Positions 16,533 through 26,034 of a stretch of DNA of 64,000 nt are shown one piece after another. The notes under the pieces were generated by a model, which ran no database searches, was not told the DNA's origin, and worked only from the letters and a program-made list of their open reading frames with translations. The first letter of the stretch is position 1, and every line of letters begins with the position of its first letter. This stretch comes from Mesorhizobium sp. L-2-11. GTDB taxonomy: Bacteria; Pseudomonadota; Alphaproteobacteria; Rhizobiales; Rhizobiaceae. Location of the stretch: the NCBI RefSeq assembly GCF_016756595.1, contig NZ_AP023259.1, forward strand, positions 124,001-188,000, in the 5' to 3' direction. Both the position numbers and the translations under genes were made by a program.

Positions 16533-18953
16533 ATGTTGAAAGTCTACACTTGCATTGCGACGCAGCATGATCTGCGTCTGGTCGCGCTAGCGGCCTTTAT
16601 CTGCGCCCTGGCTTCCTTCACGGCCGTGAACCTCCTCCACCATGTCGGGCGCAGTGAAAGCGAGATGCGACGGATCTGGCTAGCCGTCGCCGCGGTCGCC
16701 ACCGGCTTCGGCATCTGGGCGACGCATTTCATAGCTATGTTGGCCTTCCAGCCCGCCGTACCGAGCGGCTACAACATCGCCTTGACGATCATGTCGTTGC
16801 TGGCCGCGATCGCTTTGACCGGCACGGGTCTCACGATCGGCATCTCGCCACGCGTTCCACATGGACGCTGGCTCGGCGGTGCGATCGTCGGAGGCGGCAT
16901 CGCGGTGATGCACTACACTGGCATGGCCGCATTCGAGATCGCGGGCCGCGTCGTGTGGGATCTGCCGCTCGTCGCCGCGTCAATCATTCTTGGCGGGCTG
17001 TTCGGCGCGGCCGCATTGCCGGTTGCCCTTCACGCCAACACGGTCAAGTGGAAGTCGCTCGGCGCCCTCGTGTTGACGGTAGCGATTTGCTGCCACCATT
17101 TCACGGCGATGGCCGCGGCTGCAATCATGCCAGACCCGCGCATTGTCATTTCCGCAACGGCGTTGCCTGCGGACTGGATGGCGGCTGGCGTAGCCATCGT
17201 TTCGATCCTCATCATCCTTTTGGCCATCATCGGCCTCGCCCTCGATGTGCGCGATCTCCGTCGCGCCGGGGAGGCTGCGCGTATGCAGGAGCTGGCCGAC
17301 GCGGCCGTCGAGGGGCTGATCGTTTGTAACGAAACCGAGATCGTGGCAGCCAATCGCAGTTTCGCCGCGCTTGCCTGCGTCGACGGCTCTCAGCCAGCCG
17401 GCCGCCCGCTCGCGTCCTTCTTTCCCACGGTTTCCCAAGGCGAGTTCACGGGCACTGCACAAACGCCGCTGGAGGTGGGGCTATGCGCGACGGACGGCAG
17501 TACGGTCCCGGTTGAGCTGATCCGGCACAGCATGCTCTATGCCGGCAAGCAACACCAGGTTCTTGCCGTGCGCGATATCCGCGGGCGCAAGCGGGCGGAG
17601 GAGGAAATTCATTTCCTTGCCCACCACGATCCCTTGACCAAGCTTCCAAACCGCACGAGCTTCAACGAAAAGCTGGAGGCCGAGTTTGCGACGCATCGCG
17701 GCGCTGAGCGGTGCCTTGCCGTCCTCTTCCTCGATCTCGACCGCTTCAAGGAGATCAACGACCTCTTCGGCCATCTCGTCGGAGACGCCGTGCTGCAGTG
17801 CGTGGCCGAGAAGATCCGAGGCGTCCTTAAGCCCGGGCAGATGGTTGCGCGCCTGGGCGGCGACGAGTTCGCTGTGATTGTTCCCGGTCTGCCGAGCGCG
17901 GGCTATGCGACGCGCACTGCTGAGGCCATCCTGGACGCATTCAACGACACAGGCGGCAACCTGCCCGCCGGCGTCACCATCGGCACCAGCCTTGGCATCG
18001 CTGTATTCCCGAACGATGCACCCGATCGGGAGACGCTTTTGAGCCATGCCGATGCTGCGCTCTATGAGGCCAAAATGCAGGGGCGTGGCCTTTATTGCGT
18101 TTTTGAGCCGGCCATGGGTGAGCATCTGCGCGATCGCCGTCAGTTCGAGCACGACATCCGTCACGCGATCTCGCGCAAGGAACTCCGCCTCGTCTATCAA
18201 CCGCAGGCGCAACTCGTGTCCAACGAGGTCTTCGGTTTCGAAGCGCTGCTCCGGTGGGATCATCCTGAACGCGGCGCCGTTCCGCCGGCGGTGTTCATCC
18301 CGATCGCTGAAGAGTGTGGCGCCATTCTGAAGATCGGTGAATGGGTGCTCCGGACCGCCTGCGCCGAAGCGGCAAGCTGGCAACAACCGCTGGCAATCAG
18401 CGTCAACGTTTCGGCTATGCAACTCCACGGCGGAAATTTATCCGAGCTGGTCGGGGCAGTGCTGAAAGAAACCGGTCTCGATCCGTCCCGCCTCGAGCTG
18501 GAAATTACCGAAACCTGCCTGATCAAGGATATCGGGCGGGCGCTCGCTGTCTTGCGTCAGCTCAAAAGCCTTGGGGTTCAAATCGCCATGGATGATTTTG
18601 GCACCGGATACTCGTCGCTATCGAATCTGCGGGCATTCCCGTTTGACAAGATCAAAGTCGATCAGTCTCTAGTGCGGGCGGTGGATACCAGCGATGAGGC
18701 GGCTGCCGTCATGCGTGCGGTCTTTGGCCTCGCTCGGGGCCTCAAGCTCCCGGTCCTGGCCGAGGGCGTTGAAACGGACGCGGAGCTGACCTTCCTGCGG
18801 CAAGAAGCCTGCGATGCGATCCAGGGTTACCTACTTGGCCGACCCTGCCCGATTTCCGACTTCGCTCAGCACACGATCGGCAATGGTAGGGCCGCCGCTT
18901 CCCGGCGGCTGGGGAACCACGAACTGCGCGTGATCAAGAACAGCGCGGCCTAA
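16533..18953 (+). CDS. MHYT-PAS-GGDEF-EAL c-di-GMP turnover protein
   Basis: This 806-residue inner-membrane protein has seven predicted membrane segments in residues 10-240. They form an MHYT sensor with its three repeats (THFIAML near 64, MHYTGMAAF near 126, HHFTAM near 188), a domain proposed to bind copper and sense a diatomic gas. A PAS-like region follows (about 250-350). The GGDEF domain is intact (GGDEF 442-446; DLDRFKEIND), and so is the EAL domain (EAL 570-572, DDFGTGYSSL, AEGVET, GYLLGRP). Both c-di-GMP synthesis and breakdown are possible, with the ratio set by the sensor. The start at ATG 16533 follows GGGGGAAG. The gene stands alone. Confidence 0.94.
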   Translation: MLKVYTCIATQHDLRLVALAAFICALASFTAVNLLHHVGRSESEMRRIWLAVAAVATGFGIWATHFIAMLAFQPAVPSGYNIALTIMSLLAAIALTGTGLTIGISPRVPHGRWLGGAIVGGGIAVMHYTGMAAFEIAGRVVWDLPLVAASIILGGLFGAAALPVALHANTVKWKSLGALVLTVAICCHHFTAMAAAAIMPDPRIVISATALPADWMAAGVAIVSILIILLAIIGLALDVRDLRRAGEAARMQELADAAVEGLIVCNETEIVAANRSFAALACVDGSQPAGRPLASFFPTVSQGEFTGTAQTPLEVGLCATDGSTVPVELIRHSMLYAGKQHQVLAVRDIRGRKRAEEEIHFLAHHDPLTKLPNRTSFNEKLEAEFATHRGAERCLAVLFLDLDRFKEINDLFGHLVGDAVLQCVAEKIRGVLKPGQMVARLGGDEFAVIVPGLPSAGYATRTAEAILDAFNDTGGNLPAGVTIGTSLGIAVFPNDAPDRETLLSHADAALYEAKMQGRGLYCVFEPAMGEHLRDRRQFEHDIRHAISRKELRLVYQPQAQLVSNEVFGFEALLRWDHPERGAVPPAVFIPIAEECGAILKIGEWVLRTACAEAASWQQPLAISVNVSAMQLHGGNLSELVGAVLKETGLDPSRLELEITETCLIKDIGRALAVLRQLKSLGVQIAMDDFGTGYSSLSNLRAFPFDKIKVDQSLVRAVDTSDEAAAVMRAVFGLARGLKLPVLAEGVETDAELTFLRQEACDAIQGYLLGRPCPISDFAQHTIGNGRAAASRRLGNHELRVIKNSAA

Positions 18954-19196
18954 GCGCGTAAGCGGGTCGCACGTTGGTGGTGATAAGCTCTGGCTCCCCG
19001 GGCCGTCATTGACGCGTTGCGCTGCGCCAAGCGTGGTTCATAGTCACTGCTGTGCTGATCGAAGGCTCCGCGCCTCCGCCGGTTGCTCAGCCCGCACCAC
19101 ACGGCGTAACAGAAATGCTCTGATCCCTGAAAACTGGATCGTTCGAAAGCGGAGTTTTCCGCGGTAACATCCCTTGGCTGGGAGGAGCGGAAGACG

Positions 19197-19463
19197 ATGA
19201 AGGCATCGAAGTTCTCGGACGCGCAGAAGGCGTTCATTCTGAAGCAGGGGTCGGACGGAATTCCCGTCGCGGAGATCTGTCGTCGGGCGGGGATCAGCCA
19301 GGCGACGTACTTCAACTGGAAGAAGAAATACGACGGACTGCTGCCGACCAAGATGAAGCGGCTGAAGCAGCTTGAGGACGAGAACGGCAAGCTCAGGAAG
19401 CTGGTGGCCGATCTGTCCTTGGACAAGGAGATGCTGCAGGACGTCATTCGCCGAAAACTGTGA
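19197..19463 (+). CDS. IS3-family transposase OrfA (88 aa)
   Basis: MKASKFSDAQKAFILKQGSD, then AEICRRAGISQATYFNWKKK, is the HTH_Tnp_1 domain of the IS407-like IS3 subgroup. A zipper-like helix follows (LEDENGKLRKLVADL). The ATG at 19197 follows GGAGGAGCGGAAG. It overlaps the GTG start of orfB by four bases. The partner orfB is truncated, so this OrfA has no catalytic subunit here. Confidence 0.88.
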   Translation: MKASKFSDAQKAFILKQGSDGIPVAEICRRAGISQATYFNWKKKYDGLLPTKMKRLKQLEDENGKLRKLVADLSLDKEMLQDVIRRKL

Positions 19464-19590
19464 GGCCTGGTCGCAAACGCGAGCTGGTGGCGGAGACGTG
19501 TGATGAGTGGAACGTTTCGATCCGACGGGCATGCCGGGTTCTGGAGTTCGACACGTCGACCTATCACTACAAGTCCCGCCGCCGCGCGTG
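19460..19590 (+). pseudogene. IS3-family orfB, N-terminal fragment
   Basis: From GTG 19460 the frame reads RPGRKRELVAETCDEWNVSI and then ACRVLEFDTSTYHYKSRR, the start of an IS407-type OrfB. The DDE core is absent. The frame continues by chance to 19861 through antisense HPP sequence. Confidence 0.75.
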
Positions 19591-19599
19591 TGAAGGCGA

Positions 19600-20236
19600 A
19601 GCTGCGGGAAGGCCGGGAGGAAGCCGTCGGCCCGAACGACGAAAGTTTCGTCCAAAGCAGCGAGTGCCGCATCGACATCCTCGGGACGGAAGCCCACGCG
19701 CTTCGCGGGCGGCGGATCGGTGGTGCCGTGGCTGCTGGCGGCGGGTGCATGGACATGCGGATAGTTGCGCCGTGACAGCCGGTGGAAGACCAAGCCGAGC
19801 GCCACCAAAATTGTCGAGTTCAGCGCCACCGGCACCAGCGGGAACAGGAAGCCGAAGCTGAGCACGGCCGGTCCGCCGAGCACGGCCGTCAGCGCCGCGG
19901 CACCGCCCGGCGGATCCAGGCTACGCGTGAATGACATGGCAGCGATTGCCAGCGCCACAGCGAGGCCCGACGCGTTCACCGGGTCCTGCACGAAAAGCGC
20001 AACCGTCACGCCGACCAGTGCCGAGATCGAATTGCCGCCGATGATAGACCAGGGCTGCGCGAGCGGGCTTGACGGCACGGCAAAGAGCAGGACGGCGGAG
20101 GCGCCCATCGGGGCCACGAGCAGCGCCACATGTGGCCCGCCGCGCCATGGCGATCCCCCTGATCACGCCGGTCAACGCAATACTGATCGTGGCCCCGATG
20201 CAGGCGAGCAGCCGCTCGCGCAGCGTCGCGCTCTTG
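19600..20236 (-). pseudogene. HPP family membrane protein, frameshifted and truncated
   Basis: The - strand reads DKSATLRERLLACIGATISI and then ALTGVI. After a one-base shift near 20150 it continues as LLVAPMGASAVLLFAVPSSP, then QPWSIIGGNSISALVGVTVA and RSLDPPGGAAALTAVLGG. These are the hallmark segments of the four-TM HPP family, some of which transport nitrite. The N-terminal ~15 residues are unclear, and the C-terminal part ends at the IS3 remnant. Two lesions make a functional product unlikely. From 20237 to 20513 I see nothing else. Confidence 0.7.
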
Positions 20237-20513
20237 TCAGGGCGATGACGATTTCAAGAGAAAGTAGCGGCGAGAAGTCCCCCAGTAGGCGAGCAAGCCG
20301 ACTCCGCTACTGCGGCCGCCGCTGACCTGCACGGCCACGCACAGACGCATCGGCGCAGCGAATCTTCCGCCTATACGAGGAGCGGAGTTTGACAATGAAT
20401 AGACGTCGGCGGAAGCCTGTATTCCCGCAGGCCCGGATGTCACGCCATTCTTGTGGCGGACGCCGTGATCACGTCTGAACAAGCAGCGTGTGTCGCCGCC
20501 CGTTCACCCTCAT

Positions 20514-20957
20514 TTAGGCGAACAACTCCTTGCAACCGGTCTTCATCATCCAGTTCGCCCGATCGAGATGGCTTCTCGCGGCTCTCCGCGCGCGTTGCGG
20601 CTCTTCCGCCGGATTGATGCCGAGGATGACCTGCGCCATCTCCTCATAGCTGGCATCGTCGGCGGACGCATCCAGAAACCTCATGTAGGTCGTGAAGTGC
20701 TCCTTGTCGTACGCGGTCAGGCTGTCCGACCAAGGGACTTCATCTTTAAGACCTGATTCAACGTCTGGGTATTTCATCACGATATCGAGCTCCGTAAGCA
20801 ACTGGTCGAAGATCTCGCTTCGATAGGCTACCCGAACCCGAGGGAATATCGCCTCAACACGACGTTCCCGATCATGCTCTGCAAGTGCCTGCCGAAGCGA
20901 TGAGCGCTCCTTTTGGCGATGCAACCCGAGGTTAGGGATGAATTGCAAAAGGCTCAA
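20514..20957 (-). CDS. conserved hypothetical protein of mobile regions (147 aa)
   Basis: This soluble 147-residue protein has the C-terminal signature LTAYDKEHFTTYMRFLDAS, then RAARSHLDRANWMMKTGCKE. The same pattern (YD-x2-H-x2-TY-x-R-LDA, then SHL-x-RA-x-WM) is familiar from short proteins in rhizobial plasmids and integrative elements, but I cannot name its function. No membrane or signal segment. The start may be ATG 20957. It is transcribed away from groESL, with 237 bp between. Confidence 0.6.
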   Translation of the reverse strand: MSLLQFIPNLGLHRQKERSSLRQALAEHDRERRVEAIFPRVRVAYRSEIFDQLLTELDIVMKYPDVESGLKDEVPWSDSLTAYDKEHFTTYMRFLDASADDASYEEMAQVILGINPAEEPQRARRAARSHLDRANWMMKTGCKELFA

Positions 20958-21154
20958 GACTGTTCGGCTGGCCGTCGATTCCGGCCGACTGCTCGGCCGT
21001 TAATTTCACATAATTTCACATTTTTTAACACAGACGAAAGTCGGCCCAGAACTTACGCCGAAACGCTCGCTTAGGCAGTTGGATGCACCGTAACGGGGGC
21101 AGGCTTCCGCGCCGATTCCACATCTTTTGCCCTCCGGTCCGTCCCCCCGCCCGT

Positions 21155-21184
21155 CTTGACTAAGTACGAACCTACAGCCTATCT
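21155..21184 (+). promoter_or_regulatory. heat-shock-type promoter of groESL
   Basis: CTTGACT (21155-21161) and CCTATCT (21178-21184), 17 bp apart, fit the alphaproteobacterial RpoH pattern (CTTG, then CYTATNT) and are also acceptable to sigma-70. It lies 10 bp before the CIRCE operator and 90 bp before groES. Function is inferred from position and match. Confidence 0.55.
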
Positions 21185-21194
21185 CACGATCATC

Positions 21195-21221
21195 TTAGCA
21201 CTCCCCAATAGCGAGTGCTAA
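21195..21221 (+). promoter_or_regulatory. CIRCE operator (HrcA binding site)
   Basis: TTAGCACTC, nine bases, GAGTGCTAA: a perfect CIRCE element. The HrcA repressor binds this site and releases it on heat stress. It lies between the promoter and groES, so the operon should be HrcA-controlled. Confidence 0.95.
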
Positions 21222-21273
21222 CCACCCTCCGGCAACGGAGAACCTTTCAACCTGCGCACCAGGGATAGTAAAA

Positions 21274-23282
<2,009 letters not shown>

Positions 23283-23306
23283 GGTCCACGCAACTCAACA
23301 ATCTCG

Positions 23307-23335
23307 GAAAGGGCGGCAAGCAATGCCGCCCTTTC
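23307..23335 (+). terminator. terminator after groEL
   Basis: A perfect 12-bp stem, GAAAGGGCGGCA (23307-23318) with TGCCGCCCTTTC (23324-23335) around a 5-base loop, lies 25 bp after the groEL stop. The U-run is weak, but the position and stem fit a factor-independent terminator. Confidence 0.75.
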
Positions 23336-23403
23336 TTCGTGTCCATTGCGCCGGTTGTCGGCGACCCGCAAGCCGGGGTAGATGCCCGCCAAGGGTTATG
23401 CTT

Positions 23404-23754
23404 ATGTTTGGACGGATACTGCCTTTTTTCCTGGGGCTGGCCTTACTGTTGGGCAGCGGCTGCGCGCACAGCGATGATGGTACGGTGATTATTCCGAGAT
23501 CGCTTGATGCCAGGCGATTCTTTGACAAAGAGCCGCCACGCCTGCAGCAGCAACAGATCGAAACCAGCGTGTTTCCGGTTGCGCCACAGGAGCCGGAGAG
23601 GCTCGAACCGCGCCGTTCGGCAAGTCAAAAGACATCAAAGAGAGTCGTATGGCGGGCCGCAAGTCCGCCGCTCTCCTCTTCCGAGCCGCACAAGGTGCTT
23701 GCCTGCAAGAACGTCAGCGAGCCCGGCAAGCGGTACCGCGTGGTTTGCGAATAG
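23404..23754 (+). CDS. small exported or lipoprotein-like protein (116 aa)
   Basis: The start is placed at ATG 23404, because AAGGG lies 8 bases upstream; ATG 23398 is too close to it. The first ~20 residues (FGRILPFFLGLALLLGSGC) form a signal segment ending in LLGSGC, which resembles but does not fully match a lipobox. The remainder is proline- and glutamine-rich without a known domain, and ends with a Cys pair region (LACKNVSEPGKRYRVVCE). It is probably a periplasmic or envelope protein. It lies 70 bp after the groEL terminator and seems to be transcribed alone. Confidence 0.6.
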   Translation: MFGRILPFFLGLALLLGSGCAHSDDGTVIIPRSLDARRFFDKEPPRLQQQQIETSVFPVAPQEPERLEPRRSASQKTSKRVVWRAASPPLSSSEPHKVLACKNVSEPGKRYRVVCE

Positions 23755-23887
23755 GACACTTGGTTTGGCCAGCATTCTACCCTCAGAGCGTCGCGGCGCC
23801 TTTCCGGATCAGGTTGTCCAGAGCGACGTCTCCCTTATTTCCCCATTATTCGGCAGATCGTTGCTGCGTCGCATAGTTCCTAAAACC

Positions 23888-23984
23888 TGCGACAGATCGG
23901 CCGTCTGCCCTGAAAATCAGGCAGTTTTTGTGTCGCATGTCTTTGTCGCAAGTGGTAATTGTCGTTGCGACATAACTTGCGACA
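23888..23984 (+). repeat. putative res site of the resolvase
   Basis: Inverted and direct copies of TGCGACA/TGTCGCA occur at 23888, 23931, 23945, 23966 and 23978. The pair TTGTCGCAAGT (23943) and ACTTGCGACA (23975) forms the largest palindrome. Clusters of inverted half-sites just before a tnpR-type gene are typical of resolvase res subsites, and may autoregulate the gene. Confidence 0.55.
23904..23929 (+). terminator. terminator-like hairpin with T-run
   Basis: CTGCCCTGA, AAA, TCAGGCAG (one bulged base) is followed by TTTTT. It is positioned to end transcription from the small exported-protein gene before the resolvase promoter/res region. Confidence 0.5.
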
Positions 23985-23996
23985 GGAAACCCGACC

Positions 23997-24581
23997 ATGA
24001 TGATTGGCTATGCCCGGGTCTCCACCCAGGGCGAGGACGTCGACCAGCAGCGCGCGGCGCTTGGCGCGGCCGGCTGCATTCGCCTCTTTGAGGAAAAGGT
24101 TTCCGGGTCAAAGCGCGATCGGCCCGAGCTTGTGAAGCTCCTCGACCATTTGCAACCCGGCGACGTGGTGACGGTCACCAGGCTAGACCGCCTCGCCCGA
24201 TCGACGCGCGACCTTCTCGACATTGCCGAGCGGATCAGGGAGGCCGAGGCCGGCTTGCGATCTTTGGCCGAGCCATGGGCCGACACGACGATGCCGGCGG
24301 GCCGCATGGTGTTGACCATGTTCGCCGGCGTTGCGGATTTCGAGCGATCCTTGATCGTGGAGCGCACCAGCGTCGGCCGGATCGCGGCCAGGGCACGTGG
24401 AGTGCGGTTCGGTCCCTCCCCTACTCTATCGGCCGACCAGGTCACGCACGCCCGTCAGCTCATCGCCCAGGACAAGCCAGTGACTGAGGTTGCACGGCTC
24501 CTGAAGGTGCATCGAGCAACCCTTTATAGGGCGCTAAATAGCGTGGAGGGATGTCCAGCCGCGCCTTTGTCGGGCGAATGA
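23997..24581 (+). CDS. serine resolvase (TnpR-type recombinase)
   Basis: This 194-residue resolvase/invertase has the catalytic domain at residues 1-135 (IGYARVSTQGEDVDQQR with Ser9 or 10, GSKRDRPEL, LDRLARSTRDL, GMRMVLTMFAGVADFERSLI-like region) and a C-terminal HTH_7 (VTEVARLLKVHRATLYRALN). It would act on the repeats upstream (23888-23984). No Tn3-type tnpA adjoins it, so it may be a plasmid or element multimer-resolution gene or a transposon remnant. A second copy of its 3' end lies at 25690-25850 beyond the hydrolase gene. Confidence 0.88.
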   Translation: MMIGYARVSTQGEDVDQQRAALGAAGCIRLFEEKVSGSKRDRPELVKLLDHLQPGDVVTVTRLDRLARSTRDLLDIAERIREAEAGLRSLAEPWADTTMPAGRMVLTMFAGVADFERSLIVERTSVGRIAARARGVRFGPSPTLSADQVTHARQLIAQDKPVTEVARLLKVHRATLYRALNSVEGCPAAPLSGE

Positions 24582-24649
24582 AGTCCGGTGGGATTTCAGC
24601 ATTGGTTTCATGATGAAGGTTTCCAACCTGCAAAGAAAAAGGAGAGAAA

Positions 24650-25678
24650 ATGTTCCGTTATCTAGCGCGCCGTTATGATCGTAAGCACATCCTGCGATCA
24701 TTGGAACGTCAGAGGCGAATTCATGATAAGGCGATTCCATATTCTTGCGATGGTTCTGACGAATTGGCCTTCAATAAAATTTCCGAGGGCGAGGCGTTTT
24801 TCGCGCCTATATTGCCAGCCACTCCGTTAAGGGAAGAAGCTGATAGTGTTATCTTCCAATCTGATATTTCAACTGAAGACCAGGCGAACAACACGTTTGA
24901 ATGCGTTGTTACGGATAGCGGATTGAAACAGCATGCGCTTGTTGTGTTCCATCATTGGTATGCTCGGAGCCGATATCCGGAGTTTTCCAAATACTTCGCT
25001 GGAAAGGGTATAACGATTATTGAAGCTACACTTCCGTATCATTTTGGGCGGGCTTCGAATGACTATTCTGAGGAAAAACTTTTCAACGCGAATTTAGGGC
25101 GCACCGTCCAGTCGATGAGACAGGCTGTTTTAGATGGCCGTAAGATTGTTCGTTGGCTTTATAGTCAGGGGTATCAGAAAATCTCGGTTGTAGGAATGTG
25201 TTTGGGTGGCACTGTTGCGGGTCTCGTTGCTGCCCAAGAGCAGAAGGTTGATAAGGCGGTTCTCATGGTATCGCCGGGAAGCCCTGCTGATCTCGTCTGG
25301 ACTGCGGAGACCATGACGGCCTTACGTGGTCGTATTGAACCGTCCATGTCACTGGAAGGGCTAAGAACCGCTTGGGGTCTCATCGATCTAGAGAAGCATC
25401 TTTTCGGCCTTACACGTCCTCGTCTGGATTTGATGTTCTTGCTCGGTAAGGACGATACGGTTGCGCGCCCAGGAGGCTCTGAGCGTCTCATTGAGTTGCT
25501 GGCGAAGTGCAATCTTCCACCTGAGGTCGTGCGGCTGAATTGTGGGCACGCATCTATTGGAATGTTCCCCTACAATTTGATCGCGGCTCGGAAGGTTCTT
25601 CGTTTTTTGAAAGAAACCCCGACCCTGTCGGAGCTTTGGGAGGTTCGCGGGTTTCGCTACGACTTTAGGGAAGTTTGA
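24650..25678 (+). CDS. alpha/beta-hydrolase with cysteine at the nucleophile elbow
   Basis: This 342-residue cytoplasmic protein has an alpha/beta-hydrolase fold. The nucleophile elbow reads VVGMCLGGTVAGL, G-x-C-x-G, with Cys where most members have Ser. An acid (LGKDDTVARPGG) and a histidine (LNCGHASIGMF) follow in the right order to complete a triad. Dienelactone hydrolases use Cys in this way, but the rest does not point to a specific substrate. It starts at ATG 24650 after AAAGGAGAG. The gene is clearly more AT-rich than its neighbours and lies between a resolvase gene and a copy of the resolvase 3' end, both signs of separate acquisition. Confidence 0.75.
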   Translation: MFRYLARRYDRKHILRSLERQRRIHDKAIPYSCDGSDELAFNKISEGEAFFAPILPATPLREEADSVIFQSDISTEDQANNTFECVVTDSGLKQHALVVFHHWYARSRYPEFSKYFAGKGITIIEATLPYHFGRASNDYSEEKLFNANLGRTVQSMRQAVLDGRKIVRWLYSQGYQKISVVGMCLGGTVAGLVAAQEQKVDKAVLMVSPGSPADLVWTAETMTALRGRIEPSMSLEGLRTAWGLIDLEKHLFGLTRPRLDLMFLLGKDDTVARPGGSERLIELLAKCNLPPEVVRLNCGHASIGMFPYNLIAARKVLRFLKETPTLSELWEVRGFRYDFREV

Positions 25679-25689
25679 GCTATTTGATG

Positions 25690-25850
25690 CCCCGCGCCGG
25701 ATCGCGGCCAGGGCGCGCGGGATGCGGTTGGGACTGCCACCTGCCCTTTCCCCTGCCCTCCCCCGACCAGGTCGCGCATGCGCGACAGCTCATCAACGAC
25801 GATATCAAGCCGGCCGAGGTCGCCCGGCTCCTGAAGGTGCATCGCGCGAC
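25690..25850 (+). pseudogene. duplicate 3' fragment of a resolvase gene
   Basis: RRIAARARGMRLGL, then after a shift PDQVAHARQLINDDI and EVARLLKVHRAT, repeats the C-terminal 60 residues of the resolvase at 23997-24581 with many base differences. It therefore derives from a related gene, not a recent exact duplication. Together the two copies bracket the hydrolase gene. Confidence 0.7.
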
Positions 25851-26034
25851 CTCAGCCCTCGCAGTTCAGCTGAGAGTACAAGAGCATCTTTGGCAACTCG
25901 CCGATTGCTGATCTACAGCTCTGAACTGCACCGGGCCCATTTGTGACAATGAACGACCACCTTGCCTAAAGAGTAGTCATTCGCCGCGGCCTGCGACGCC
26001 GACGGGATAACGACAGCCGGCCCCCGGCGCTTCC

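Larger units (their letters stand above)
19121..19600 (+). mobile_element. IS3-family (IS407-like) element, 5' part only
   Basis: A left-end-like sequence (TGATCCCTGAAAACTGGATC, from about 19122) precedes an intact orfA and about 40 codons of orfB. orfB then breaks off between about 19580 and 19640 and runs into an HPP gene on the other strand. No right end was found. This IS is different from the other IS3 in the window. Confidence 0.7.

Noticed and set aside
20237..20482. - strand frame upstream of the HPP pseudogene
   Set aside because: It may contain the original HPP N-terminus in another frame, but no clear join or start was found, so it was not extended.
21100..21195. Search for nod box or NifA/sigma-54 sites before groESL
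   Set aside because: No matching promoter consensus was recognised by eye; the CIRCE/heat-shock arrangement explains the region.
24650..25678. Assignment of the hydrolase as a polyhydroxyalkanoate depolymerase or specific lactonase
   Set aside because: Only the fold and triad order are visible; nothing in the sequence supports a substrate.
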